A stretch of 64,000 nucleotides of DNA from an uncultured Rubripirellula sp. (GTDB lineage Bacteria > Planctomycetota > Planctomycetia > Pirellulales > Pirellulaceae). Where the stretch lies: contig CALJHC010000009.1 in the NCBI GenBank assembly GCA_938075415.1, forward strand, positions 1 through 64,000, read 5' to 3'. The translations under genes and the position numbers were made by a program. This document shows, one piece after another, positions 25,335 through 33,440 of the stretch; positions within the stretch are counted from its first letter, which is position 1; every line of letters starts with the position of its first letter. The notes under the pieces are model-generated. The model searched no databases. It saw nothing but the letters and a program-made list of their open reading frames with translations, and was not told the origin of the DNA.

Positions 25335-27608
25335 TCAGTCACGGCTTCCGCCGCTGTTACGGTCGCGACGTCCACCGCCACCGCCACTGCGTCCACGACT
25401 TGGTCCACCACGTCGACGTCGAGGACGATCTTCGTCGCGATCGCTACGTTCTGATCGCTCTTCACCGTCCCCGCCACTTTCTCCTTCGGCAGGCGCCATG
25501 TCGTCTTCGACCCCAAGCTCTTCGAGAGCTCGTCGTCGGCTAAGCTTCACACGATCATGCTCATCAACATCAATGACCAAGACCTTCATCGCATCGCCAA
25601 CATTGACGACTGAATCAATGCTGCTGATATAGCCGCTGCTTAATTCACTGATGTGGCAAAGGCCATCACGTCCGGGAAGGATTTCCACAAACGCGCCAAA
25701 TTCCTTGATGCTGCTGACGGTGCCGTCATAGATTTTTCCAATCTGGACCGTTGCGGTGCATGCTTCGACAGATCGCAATGCTTCCTCAGCGGCTTCCTTA
25801 TTGCTACTGGCGATCAGCACGGTTCCATCGTCATCCACCTCGATCACTGCACCGGTGGTCTCTTGGATGCCACGAATGTTCTTACCGCCAGGACCGATCA
25901 AAGCACCGATCTTGTCTGGAGCGATTTTTGTTCGCAACAAGCGAGGTGCCGTTGCTGAGATTTCTCGACGAGGGCGAGAAATCGTGGTCAACATCTTGCG
26001 AAGAATCTCGATTCGAGCTTCACGCGATTGCTTCAAGGTTGCGCGAATAATCTCTTCGCTAATACCGGTGACCTTCAGGTCCAATTGAATTCCGGTGATT
26101 CCGTTTTGAGTTCCGGCAATCTTGAAATCCATGTCTCCGAAGTGATCTTCGCTACCGAGGATGTCGGTCAATAGGACCCAATCATCAGCTGACTTGCGAA
26201 CCAAACCGACCGAGATACCAGCAACTGGGTTGCTGATTGGAACACCCGAGGCCATCAGAGCAAGCGTGGCACCGCAAACACTAGCCATCGAGCTACTGCC
26301 GTTGGACTCGAGGATATCACTGATGACGCGGATGGTGTAGGGAAACTGCTCGGCGTCAGGAAGCACGGGGGCAACACTGCGCTCGGCCAGACATCCGTGA
26401 CCGATCTCACGACGGCCAGGTCCACGAATTGGACGACACTCACCAACCGAGAACGATGGGAAGTTGTAATCCAGCATGAATTTCTTGCTGTATTCATCCA
26501 TCAGGCCGTCCACACGTTGCTCATCCTTGGAGGTTCCAAGTGCGATGGTGACGAGGGCCTGAGTTTCACCGCGTTGGAACAATGCTGATCCATGAACGCG
26601 GGGCAGAAGATCGGTTTCGCAGTAGATCGATCGAAGGCTGGTGTTGTCGCGGCCATCAGGTCGAGTTCCCGCGGTGATCAAGTCGCGAATGACGGTCTCT
26701 TCCAAGTCATGCCAAACGCTACCGAATCGCTTGGTGCAGATCGCACCGTCGGCGGACGAATCTGGAATCACTTCTGATACGGCTCGTTCCTTCAGAGCGC
26801 GAACTGCATCTGCTCGATCTTGCTTACCAGCGGTCTGCTGGGCAGCCTTGAAGTCGGCGTAGTAGCTATCATGCAGACGCTGATAGAGTCCATCGTCCTC
26901 AGCGGGAACATACTCTTTCTTGACAGGGTTGACCTTGTTGTAAAACTCATCCTGCAGATCAATGACTTCCCGAATGGTGCTGTGAGCAAACTGAATTGCC
27001 TCGAGCATCTGATCTTCTGGCATCTCTTGGGCGAAGCCCTCGATCATTGCCACTTCCTCACGGGAGCCGCTGACGATCATGTCAAGTTCGCTTTCTTCCA
27101 GTTCACTGTGTGTTGGGAAAGCAACCAACTCACCGTCGATTTTTCCAACGCGAACACTCGCGATTGGTCCTTGGAATGGTAGTTCGCTGACGTGCAACGC
27201 CAAGCCTGCACCGTTCATCGCAAGGATGTCACCATCGTTCTGCAAGTCACTTGCGACGACGAATGCTTGAACCTGAACTTCGTCACGATAGCCAGTTGGC
27301 CAAAGCGGCCGAATCGGGCGGTCCATCAAACGAGCACTTAGAGTCTCTTTTGTGCTTGGACGGCCTTCTCGTTTGAGAAATCCACCTGGGAACTTACCTG
27401 CAGCGGCTAATCGCTCGCGGTAGTCGCAAGTCAGTGGGAAAAAGTCGAGGCCGGGCCGTGGATCGCTCGAAGCAGCGGCCACCAATACGACAGTTTCTCC
27501 ATACTGTACAAGAACACAACCTGCGGCTTGCTTGGCAAGTTGCCCAGTCTCAAACGACAAGGTTTGCCGACCGATTTGTTTCTCAACACGAATTTTCTTT
27601 TCACTCAC
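25335..27608 (-). CDS. pnp: Polyribonucleotide nucleotidyltransferase (PNPase)
   Basis: A 757-residue PNPase, the phosphorolytic 3'-5' exoribonuclease. The order is normal: first RNase PH domain (1-140), helical linker (about 145-300), second RNase PH domain (about 310-545), KH domain (about 554-615, GxxG in GPGGKN at 570-575) and S1 domain (about 622-695). The C-terminus adds an acidic stretch, then an Arg/Gly/Ser-rich tail (about 727-757) that E. coli PNPase lacks and that may bind RNA or partners. The start is GTG at 27608 with a GAAGGAAG ribosome site upstream. It follows rpsO in the conserved rpsO-pnp order. Confidence 0.96.
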   Translation of the reverse strand: MSEKKIRVEKQIGRQTLSFETGQLAKQAAGCVLVQYGETVVLVAAASSDPRPGLDFFPLTCDYRERLAAAGKFPGGFLKREGRPSTKETLSARLMDRPIRPLWPTGYRDEVQVQAFVVASDLQNDGDILAMNGAGLALHVSELPFQGPIASVRVGKIDGELVAFPTHSELEESELDMIVSGSREEVAMIEGFAQEMPEDQMLEAIQFAHSTIREVIDLQDEFYNKVNPVKKEYVPAEDDGLYQRLHDSYYADFKAAQQTAGKQDRADAVRALKERAVSEVIPDSSADGAICTKRFGSVWHDLEETVIRDLITAGTRPDGRDNTSLRSIYCETDLLPRVHGSALFQRGETQALVTIALGTSKDEQRVDGLMDEYSKKFMLDYNFPSFSVGECRPIRGPGRREIGHGCLAERSVAPVLPDAEQFPYTIRVISDILESNGSSSMASVCGATLALMASGVPISNPVAGISVGLVRKSADDWVLLTDILGSEDHFGDMDFKIAGTQNGITGIQLDLKVTGISEEIIRATLKQSREARIEILRKMLTTISRPRREISATAPRLLRTKIAPDKIGALIGPGGKNIRGIQETTGAVIEVDDDGTVLIASSNKEAAEEALRSVEACTATVQIGKIYDGTVSSIKEFGAFVEILPGRDGLCHISELSSGYISSIDSVVNVGDAMKVLVIDVDEHDRVKLSRRRALEELGVEDDMAPAEGESGGDGEERSERSDRDEDRPRRRRGGPSRGRSGGGGGRRDRNSGGSRD

Positions 27609-27973
27609 TTTTTATCTTCCTTCAACCTACAAAGACAACAACAAATACCCGAGTCCCAAACACGAAACATTTCGAGTCGATGGCTCAGACGGGATCAACA
27701 GGGTTCATTCACTGCAGAACCCTGCACCGAAGGACGTAACCTTCTTACATAACATGGATGAGAGATCAGAGACGCCATGCGTAGAGTGTTGCATCAAGCA
27801 ACAGTTCACAGCGGAAAGCAACAGAGCTTCTGCCGCTGACAATCAAGCCGTACCACGTTTGACAGTGCGGCGTTGTCCCGCCTCGCCACAGAAATCCGGC
27901 GAGAGATGATCATCGAAAGACCGCCTTCAGTCGAGCGGCTATGACATCTTCGCTTGACTGCGGTCCGACCGGG
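27609..27973 (-). promoter_or_regulatory. rpsO-pnp spacer with two hairpins in the pnp leader
   Basis: The 365-base spacer holds a perfect 8-bp hairpin (27699-27706 with 27717-27724, 10-base loop) next to a 5-bp one (GAAGG 27729-27733 with CCTTC 27740-27744). Neither has a T-run. In E. coli a stem in this position is cut by RNase III for PNPase autoregulation; a similar role is inferred from position and shape only. Confidence 0.5.
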
Positions 27974-28243
27974 CTATTTTCGAATGCCCAACTTTCCGAT
28001 GATATCGAGGTATCGCTGTGGATCCTCACCACGCACATAATCAAGCAAACGGCGGCGACGACTGACCAGACCCAAAAGCCCACGCCGCGAGGCGTAGTCT
28101 TTGCGATGAGTTCGCATGTGTTCGGTCAACCCGTTGATTCGCTCAGTCAAGATGGCAATTTGCACCTCAGGTGAGCCTGTATCAGCGTCAGCTTTCTTGT
28201 GATCGCCGATAACCTCAGTTTTTCGCTCTTTCGAGATCGTCAT
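27974..28243 (-). CDS. rpsO: 30S ribosomal protein S15
   Basis: An 89-residue S15 of exactly the usual length. It shows the conserved [20 protein letters not shown] and [20 protein letters not shown] stretches and ends in [13 protein letters not shown]15 binds the central domain of 16S rRNA early in 30S assembly. The start is ATG at 28243. It is followed by pnp, the classical order. The 508-base region upstream contains folded leader elements that may carry autoregulation. Confidence 0.97.
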   Translation of the reverse strand: MTISKERKTEVIGDHKKADADTGSPEVQIAILTERINGLTEHMRTHRKDYASRRGLLGLVSRRRRLLDYVRGEDPQRYLDIIGKLGIRK

Positions 28244-28286
28244 ACGTTTTTATTGCTATTACGTCGTTCCTTAACTCACATTTCAG

Positions 28287-28431
28287 AGCGGTAGTTTACC
28301 GCTGCCGCCGTTTTACGCAACGGCAAATCTGAAATCCTGTCCATTTCCAGGATGACAGGAGAGTACCCCACTGGGGCGACCGCCGATAGGGGCCATGTAG
28401 AGGAGGGGTCCAACGCTCACGCGTCATCCTG
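28287..28431 (-). promoter_or_regulatory. Structured rpsO leader with competing helices
   Basis: On the minus strand, in 5'-3' order: an exact 9-bp helix CAGGATGAC/GTCATCCTG (plus coordinates 28423-28431 with 28348-28356); a competing stem in which ATCCTG of the same segment pairs with CAGGAT just downstream; GCCGTT/AACGGC (28319-28324 with 28307-28312); and AGCGGTA/TACCGCT (28297-28303 with 28287-28293, 3-base loop) about 45 bases before the start codon. S15 leaders in several bacteria bind S15 for feedback control; whether this one does is inference. Confidence 0.5.
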
Positions 28432-28751
28432 TGAAAGCAGTTCTGGGTGACTTCGAAATTGCTTCTGCATCCGCCGAAATGGATTGCGATCCGGTTTCAG
28501 CAGCAGGTTTCACTGGGATTTGACTCACCGTGCCTCTCATGAAACGCGGGAAATCAAGGGGGAAAAATGCAGTGAAGGTCCTCCGCACGCGAGTGCCGAG
28601 TGCTCGTTTGAGTAATGCAATCCGAGGTCTCGGAATGCAATCGACCCTACCGAACTACGCTCGAACTTGGGGGGATGCGCAATCCAACTTTGGCAGATTC
28701 GAAATCGGACGGTTAAAAATTGCCCAATCCGACCAGATCACCGGGCTGGAT
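28432..28751. other. Gap between cysC and the rpsO leader
   Basis: No gene is supported. A 90-codon plus-strand frame at 28530-28802 overlaps cysC and shows no protein-family features. No terminator for cysC is evident. Confidence 0.4.
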
Positions 28752-29420
28752 TTATCGAACCACACCACGCTGCAGCAGCAATGCGACAACCTCGGCAGCT
28801 AATTCACTGGGTGACTGACCGCTGCCGCCATCGAGAGTCAGTTCAGGATTCTCCGGTGCCTCGTAAGGGTCGCTGATGCCGGTAAAGTGCTTGATTTCTC
28901 CGGCTCGAGCCTTTTTGTAGAGTCCCTTCGGGTCTCGCTGTTCGCAAACCTCCAAGGGTGTATCCACAAAGACCTCAAAGAAATCACCCGCTCGCCCTCC
29001 CTGCTCCACGACCCGCCGAACGCGGTCACGATCCCGACGATAGGGGCTGACAAAAGCCGTCAACGTGATCAGGCCGGCTGATGCCATCAGGGAGGCGACC
29101 GAACCAATGCGGCGAATGTTTTCCTCCCGATCCATCTCGCCAAAGCCCAGGCCGAACCTCGTGGCAAATTCCTCGCCGTGCTCAACTGAGAGACTTTCCG
29201 TAGGCGCGCATAAGCCATGCCTAAGATTGTCACCGTCCAACAGCATCGTTCCGCAGCCGCGTTGGTGCAGTTGTCGGTCTAGCTCGTTTGCAATCGTGCT
29301 TTTGCCGCAGCCACTCAGGCCGGTGAACCAAACGACAGCCGCTCGATGCCCCAGACGCTGTTCGCGCTGTTCGCGGCCAACGGTGTGTTCGTGCCAGACA
29401 ATGTCAGATGCCTTCGCCAT
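28752..29420 (-). CDS. cysC: Adenylyl-sulfate kinase (APS kinase)
   Basis: A 222-residue APS kinase, phosphorylating adenosine 5'-phosphosulfate to PAPS for sulfate assimilation or sulfation. The P-loop GLSGCGKST is at 34-42, followed by [25 protein letters not shown] and [25 protein letters not shown], all typical. The end carries a short extra helix. The start is ATG at 29420 behind GGAGAG, a good ribosome site. No sulfate adenylyltransferase is adjacent. The product could supply sulfation or sulfur assimilation; the sulfatase 17 kb away is not obviously linked. Confidence 0.93.
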   Translation of the reverse strand: MAKASDIVWHEHTVGREQREQRLGHRAAVVWFTGLSGCGKSTIANELDRQLHQRGCGTMLLDGDNLRHGLCAPTESLSVEHGEEFATRFGLGFGEMDREENIRRIGSVASLMASAGLITLTAFVSPYRRDRDRVRRVVEQGGRAGDFFEVFVDTPLEVCEQRDPKGLYKKARAGEIKHFTGISDPYEAPENPELTLDGGSGQSPSELAAEVVALLLQRGVVR

Positions 29421-29751
29421 TTTCTCTCCAGTTCAACACGCGGAATCTTTCCTCTCGAGCCTGCCCAAATTCAGGATAGCAATGAATGCTTCCAGTGGCG
29501 AATGTTCAGCATCAGCATACCCTGAATGCATTCAGAATACCCCGGGTGTTGTTCCAGCTTGTCGTGGGCATCACTGGTGAACGAACCTAACGCCGGCGAG
29601 ATTCCTTGATAGGTCAACGAATTTGATCACTGCCTCGAAAGTATCGTTTGCTAAGTCGCAACAACAGTTCCTCAGCCATGGACAGCGATACCGTCGCATT
29701 GATCCTGCTCGGAACCGGCCACCCTGTCAGCCAAGGCGGGCACAGCAGCGG
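29421..29751. other. Gap between the OmpA-like gene and cysC
   Basis: No gene is supported. The palindrome at 29522-29535 is the only structure seen. Confidence 0.4.
29522..29535. repeat. 14-bp perfect palindrome upstream of cysC
   Basis: CTGAATGCATTCAG is a perfect palindrome about 100 bases upstream of the cysC start. It could be an operator; no regulator gene is near, so this is only a candidate. Confidence 0.4.
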
Positions 29752-30618
29752 CTAGTAGGTCTCGGGATAGATAACGATCTCGATGCGACGATTTAGCGAG
29801 CGTCCCATCGGTGTCTCGTTCGTTCCCCGGGCACGGCTTGCACCCTGAGCAATGGCAAAAAGTTGTCCCGGGTTCATTCCCGAACGCTGCGTCATCAAGT
29901 CAACAATTGTTGATGCCTGAGCCGATGTCAGCTGAACCGGCGAAGAGGTGGCACTCAGATTGAGGGTTGAGCTATCTGCATACGCCTCCACGGCAACTCG
30001 CTGCCTGGGAAAGATAGCCATGATCTGGTTCGCAATCGGATCAAGAGCATTGGATGCCTGAGGTAACAGGCTTGCGGTTCCCGGTTGGAAAAGTCGATCC
30101 GAGGGAACAACAATCCGCAATAGATTGCCATCAGGAATCACTTCAAGTCCCGGTAGGCTCAGTTGTGAGGCCTGAAGTGATAGGTTTGTGTTTGGGGTGA
30201 TCACTGCACCGCCCCGCATTTGGGAAGAGGCCTGCATGCCCCGAACCCGTGATTCGGCATCCGAAGCAATCTGTTTTGATGCTTCGAGTTGTTGGGAGAC
30301 TGTTGAAAGTTGCTGCCGAAGCAATTCCGCTTCGTCCTTGAAAACCTCGGCCTTTTGCTCGCTTTGAGCTAGCTGAGTGTGTAGTTGGCGGTTGTTGTCA
30401 TCAAGCAGCTGGACACGTCGATTTAGTTCGGTGACCTTCGCTTCGGCTCGGTTGGCACCCGCGGGACCCGGCGATAATTGCCATGCTCCGGACCCCGGAG
30501 CCGCATAGTAGGGATTCTGAGTGCAGCCACTGGGCAGGGCGACCGTGGCCACCAAAACGAATAGAATCGTTGAGGTAGCCCTCGGGCGGTTTGGCTCTTT
30601 TCGTAATGATGTAACCAT
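29752..30618 (-). CDS. OmpA-family lipoprotein with coiled-coil
   Basis: A 288-residue lipoprotein. The signal peptide ends at Cys32 (VALPSGC). A coiled-coil follows (about 58-125, LNRRVQLLDDNNRQLHTQL). The C-terminal half resembles the OmpA peptidoglycan-binding domain: FQPGTASLLPQASNALDPIA, VAVEAYADSS, SAQASTIVDLM and an end in GRSLNRRIEIVIYP. This anchors the outer membrane to peptidoglycan. The usual NR.VE.G... pattern is altered (AIAQGASRARGTNETPMGRSLNRR), close to the TD.GRA.NRRVE consensus. ATG at 30618 is chosen over TTG 30621. Confidence 0.8.
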   Translation of the reverse strand: MVTSLRKEPNRPRATSTILFVLVATVALPSGCTQNPYYAAPGSGAWQLSPGPAGANRAEAKVTELNRRVQLLDDNNRQLHTQLAQSEQKAEVFKDEAELLRQQLSTVSQQLEASKQIASDAESRVRGMQASSQMRGGAVITPNTNLSLQASQLSLPGLEVIPDGNLLRIVVPSDRLFQPGTASLLPQASNALDPIANQIMAIFPRQRVAVEAYADSSTLNLSATSSPVQLTSAQASTIVDLMTQRSGMNPGQLFAIAQGASRARGTNETPMGRSLNRRIEIVIYPETY

Positions 30619-30741
30619 CAAAATGTCCCTACAATGCCTTCGCCAGCGTCACGCACGCTTGTGAAAACCTTAGAGAGACACTGCAAATCAAGACAAGTGC
30701 AATTTCTTGAGCCGAAAGACGCAAAAAAAAATAATTTGTTT

Positions 30742-30790
30742 CCAGGGTGCCATTTGTTGCCAGGGTGCCAGTTGTTGCCAGGGTGCCATG
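30742..30790. repeat. 18-bp tandem repeat, 2.7 copies
   Basis: CCAGGGTGCCATTTGTTG, then the same with one change (AGTTGTTG), then a partial copy. The array ends 58 bases before the cysteine-desulfurase-like start codon. Confidence 0.88.
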
Positions 30791-30848
30791 ATGCACGTCA
30801 ATTTTCGGACCCCATCTCACTTCACGGACCTAACCGAGCTACTACCGC

Positions 30849-32111
30849 ATGAAACTGAACCACTCCAGCGTGAAGCAACTTCGAGAGCAATTTCCTGCAC
30901 TGAGCAAGGAAGTCAATGGACAGCGGGCGGTCTTTTTCGATGGGCCGGCTGGTACGCAGGTGCCGCAGCGAGTTATTGATGCGGTGGGAGACTATTTTAT
31001 CAATCACAACGCCAATCATGAGGGTGTTTTTGCTACCAGTCGAGAAAGTGATGCCCTTCTGCAAAAAGCCCATCGAGCGGCCGCGGATCTGATCGGCACC
31101 GATGACGAGGATACCATTTCGTTTGGGGCAAACATGACCAGCCTGACATTCGCCCTTTCACGGGCGATTTCGAGGGACTGGAACCCGGGTGACGAAATCG
31201 TTGTCAGTCGCCTCGAACATGATGCTAACTTCACTCCTTGGATTCTTGCGGCTAAAGATCGCGGTGTGACCGTGAGAATGATTGATGTTGATCCAAGTGA
31301 TTGCACACTGCGTCTTGATCAATATCAATCGGCTCTTAGCGACAAGACCAAGCTGGTCGCGGTTGGTTGCGCCTCCAACGCAGTGGGTACCGTTAATCCG
31401 GTCCAGCAAATTTGCCGGTGGGCTTCGGAGGTAGGGGCTTTATCCTTTCTCGATGCAGTCCACTATGCCCCTCACGCCCTGATGGATGTTGAGCAATGGC
31501 AGTGCGACTTTCTCGCCTGCAGCGCCTATAAATTTTTTGGGCCACATGTCGGCATCCTTTACGGGCGCAGGCCGTTGTTGGAATCAATTCAACCTTACAA
31601 ATTGAGAACTGCCCCGGATTCGGTGCCCGGGCGTTGGATGACCGGTACGCAGAACCATGAGTGCATCGCAGGAACGCTCGCAGCGATCGAGTACCTCGCC
31701 TCGCTGGGGCATTCCGATCAGTCAACACAGGTGGGGCATCAGCGTGAGCGACTGAGTAACGCAATGGGACAGATTCGAGCCTATGAGCAGACGCTGCTGC
31801 ACCAACTGATGCAAGGCTTGAGGGATCGAGATGAAATCAAGGTTTGGGGAATCACCGATCCTGATCAATTTGACCATCGTCTCCCCACCCTCTCAATTAC
31901 ACACCCACGTTTCTCGCCGCAGCAGCTCGCTGAAAAACTGGCCGAGGCTGGGATTTTTGTTTGGCATGGAAATTACTACGCCCTTCCCTTGACCGAAGCC
32001 ATTGGTGTTGAACCAGAAGGAATGGTGAGGATTGGGTTGTGCCATTACAACACCGCTGACGAGGTCGCTCGATTGCTCGAGACGCTTGACCAGATTAGTG
32101 CCTCTGTGTAG
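30849..32111 (+). CDS. Cysteine desulfurase-like class V aminotransferase
   Basis: A 420-residue PLP enzyme of aminotransferase class V, closest in layout to the cysteine desulfurase-like VC1184 group. FDGPAGTQVP near the start, SRLEHDANFTPW (cofactor region), FLDAVHYAPH with the Asp and His around the pyridine ring, and CSAYKFFGPH placing the Schiff-base lysine at 228. The mobile loop cysteine of NifS/IscS is not evident, and no scaffold gene follows, so sulfur transfer activity is uncertain. The start is ATG at 30849. An isolated gene, flanked by a repeat upstream. Confidence 0.85.
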   Translation: MKLNHSSVKQLREQFPALSKEVNGQRAVFFDGPAGTQVPQRVIDAVGDYFINHNANHEGVFATSRESDALLQKAHRAAADLIGTDDEDTISFGANMTSLTFALSRAISRDWNPGDEIVVSRLEHDANFTPWILAAKDRGVTVRMIDVDPSDCTLRLDQYQSALSDKTKLVAVGCASNAVGTVNPVQQICRWASEVGALSFLDAVHYAPHALMDVEQWQCDFLACSAYKFFGPHVGILYGRRPLLESIQPYKLRTAPDSVPGRWMTGTQNHECIAGTLAAIEYLASLGHSDQSTQVGHQRERLSNAMGQIRAYEQTLLHQLMQGLRDRDEIKVWGITDPDQFDHRLPTLSITHPRFSPQQLAEKLAEAGIFVWHGNYYALPLTEAIGVEPEGMVRIGLCHYNTADEVARLLETLDQISASV

Positions 32112-32518
32112 GTCGGGCATCTCCGGATCGATCATCACCAGGTGATTCGAATCAGGTGAAGGTTGCGTGCCGCCAGCAGACGCTCGCTGTTGAATGGCTT
32201 ATGGCGGCGCGGATTGCCTGTCCGTTCCATTTGGCTAATCAGCCAAAACTCGGGGACAGTGCTTGCTCGACTTTTTGGATCTCAGCAAAAAATTCCGTTT
32301 GCCAGAGGGAATTCCGTCGAGTTCCAGCCAGAGCAAAGCAGCGTCAGGGTAATTGCACTTCGAACCCTGAAGCCCTTCTGTAGAAGACCCCCGAGTAAGG
32401 AGAGTGTTGATTCACCGCCGGGCGGTTGGTCTTGGCGAACGCGCGAACCCTTACTGCATGATTGGCCAGAATGATTGGCCAGAATGAATGGCCAGGAGAA
32501 TAACGATTGGCAGCTAAC
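32112..32518. other. Convergent gap before nusB
   Basis: No gene is supported. It contains the 13-bp repeat at 32458-32496. No clear terminator is visible for either flanking gene. Confidence 0.4.
32458..32496. repeat. 13-bp tandem repeat, 3 copies
   Basis: ATGATTGGCCAGA twice, then ATGAATGGCCAGG. The array begins 22 bases beyond the nusB stop codon. Confidence 0.88.
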
Positions 32519-32938
32519 CTACTGGCTTGACTTCGATTCGAGTTGTTTCAGGAGTCGATCGAGAATGCCATTAACAAATCGGGGGCTGTTCGCCTCGCCA
32601 TAGCGTTTGGCAAGTAGCACCGCCTCGTTGATCGCGACGCGTCCGGGGGTGACATCGTTCATCATTTCGTAAGCAGCCAGACGCATGATGTTGCGGTCCA
32701 CAACGGCCATCCTCGAAAGTTTCCAATTATTGGCCAACGCATTAAGTTGCTTGTCAACGCCTTCAAGATGACTCAGCGTTCCCTCAAGGAGGTCAATTGC
32801 GAATCCAGTCAAAGCTCGACGGCCTTGCATTCGCGAACGAACGAAACGATGCATCGCTTCGGAGTCACGAGAACCGTTGAGGTCCGCCTCATAGAGCATC
32901 TGGAGAACAATCTCGCGAGCGCGACGACGCGTTGACAT
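32519..32938 (-). CDS. nusB: Transcription antitermination factor NusB
   Basis: A 139-residue all-helical NusB. It begins [16 protein letters not shown] and has the conserved [15 protein letters not shown] and [29 protein letters not shown] stretches in adjacent blocks. NusB with S10 binds boxA RNA to allow antitermination in rRNA operons. The start is ATG at 32938. It commonly follows ribH; here no ribH is upstream. Confidence 0.95.
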   Translation of the reverse strand: MSTRRRAREIVLQMLYEADLNGSRDSEAMHRFVRSRMQGRRALTGFAIDLLEGTLSHLEGVDKQLNALANNWKLSRMAVVDRNIMRLAAYEMMNDVTPGRVAINEAVLLAKRYGEANSPRFVNGILDRLLKQLESKSSQ

Positions 32939-33440
32939 GCACAGGGACCGTGTTCAGGAGTGGAACGGAAATTCTTCCGGTGGAGGAGAGGGTCGGAGAT
33001 TGTAGACATTGCCACCTAACGCGCCGATTGGGCATCCAGCTGCAAACCCCGGGTGAAACACTCTCAGGCGGGGTCATGTGCAGGTATTGAGGCATTCTGA
33101 TGAAGAATCGCCAGACTCTTTTTTTAACAAAGGCCGCTCTCCACCACACTCGGCTTTGGGTTTCATTAAATTAGGTTGATGGATGTGGTTTGATGGATGT
33201 GGTTTGATGGGGGTGGTTTGATTGGGGTCAATATTTTGACTCCGGTTCTAATTTTTCACCGTTTGATTCTCGTGGGGCTAATGCAACGCAGTAGTCTGCA
33301 TGAGTCGTAAGGTGACAACCTTCGGCCAGGAACTGTCAATCACGAATTCGTAAATCGCTTGGCGTCTCCCCCGTTTTCAGCTTGTTCAAACGCCATCTTT
33401 CTCACGTCAAAACCCTTTTATTGAATTGATTGAGACCATC
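32939..33440. other. Divergent gap between nusB and the ceramidase gene
   Basis: No gene is supported. It holds the 14-bp repeat at 33176-33231 and must contain both promoters. Confidence 0.4.
33176..33231. repeat. 14-bp tandem repeat, about 4 copies
   Basis: TTGATGGATGTGGT twice, then TTGATGGGGGTGGT and a degenerate fourth copy. About 210 bases upstream of the ceramidase-like start. Confidence 0.88.

Noticed and set aside
28530..28802. 90-codon plus-strand frame upstream of rpsO
   Set aside because: It overlaps cysC on the other strand and has no family features.
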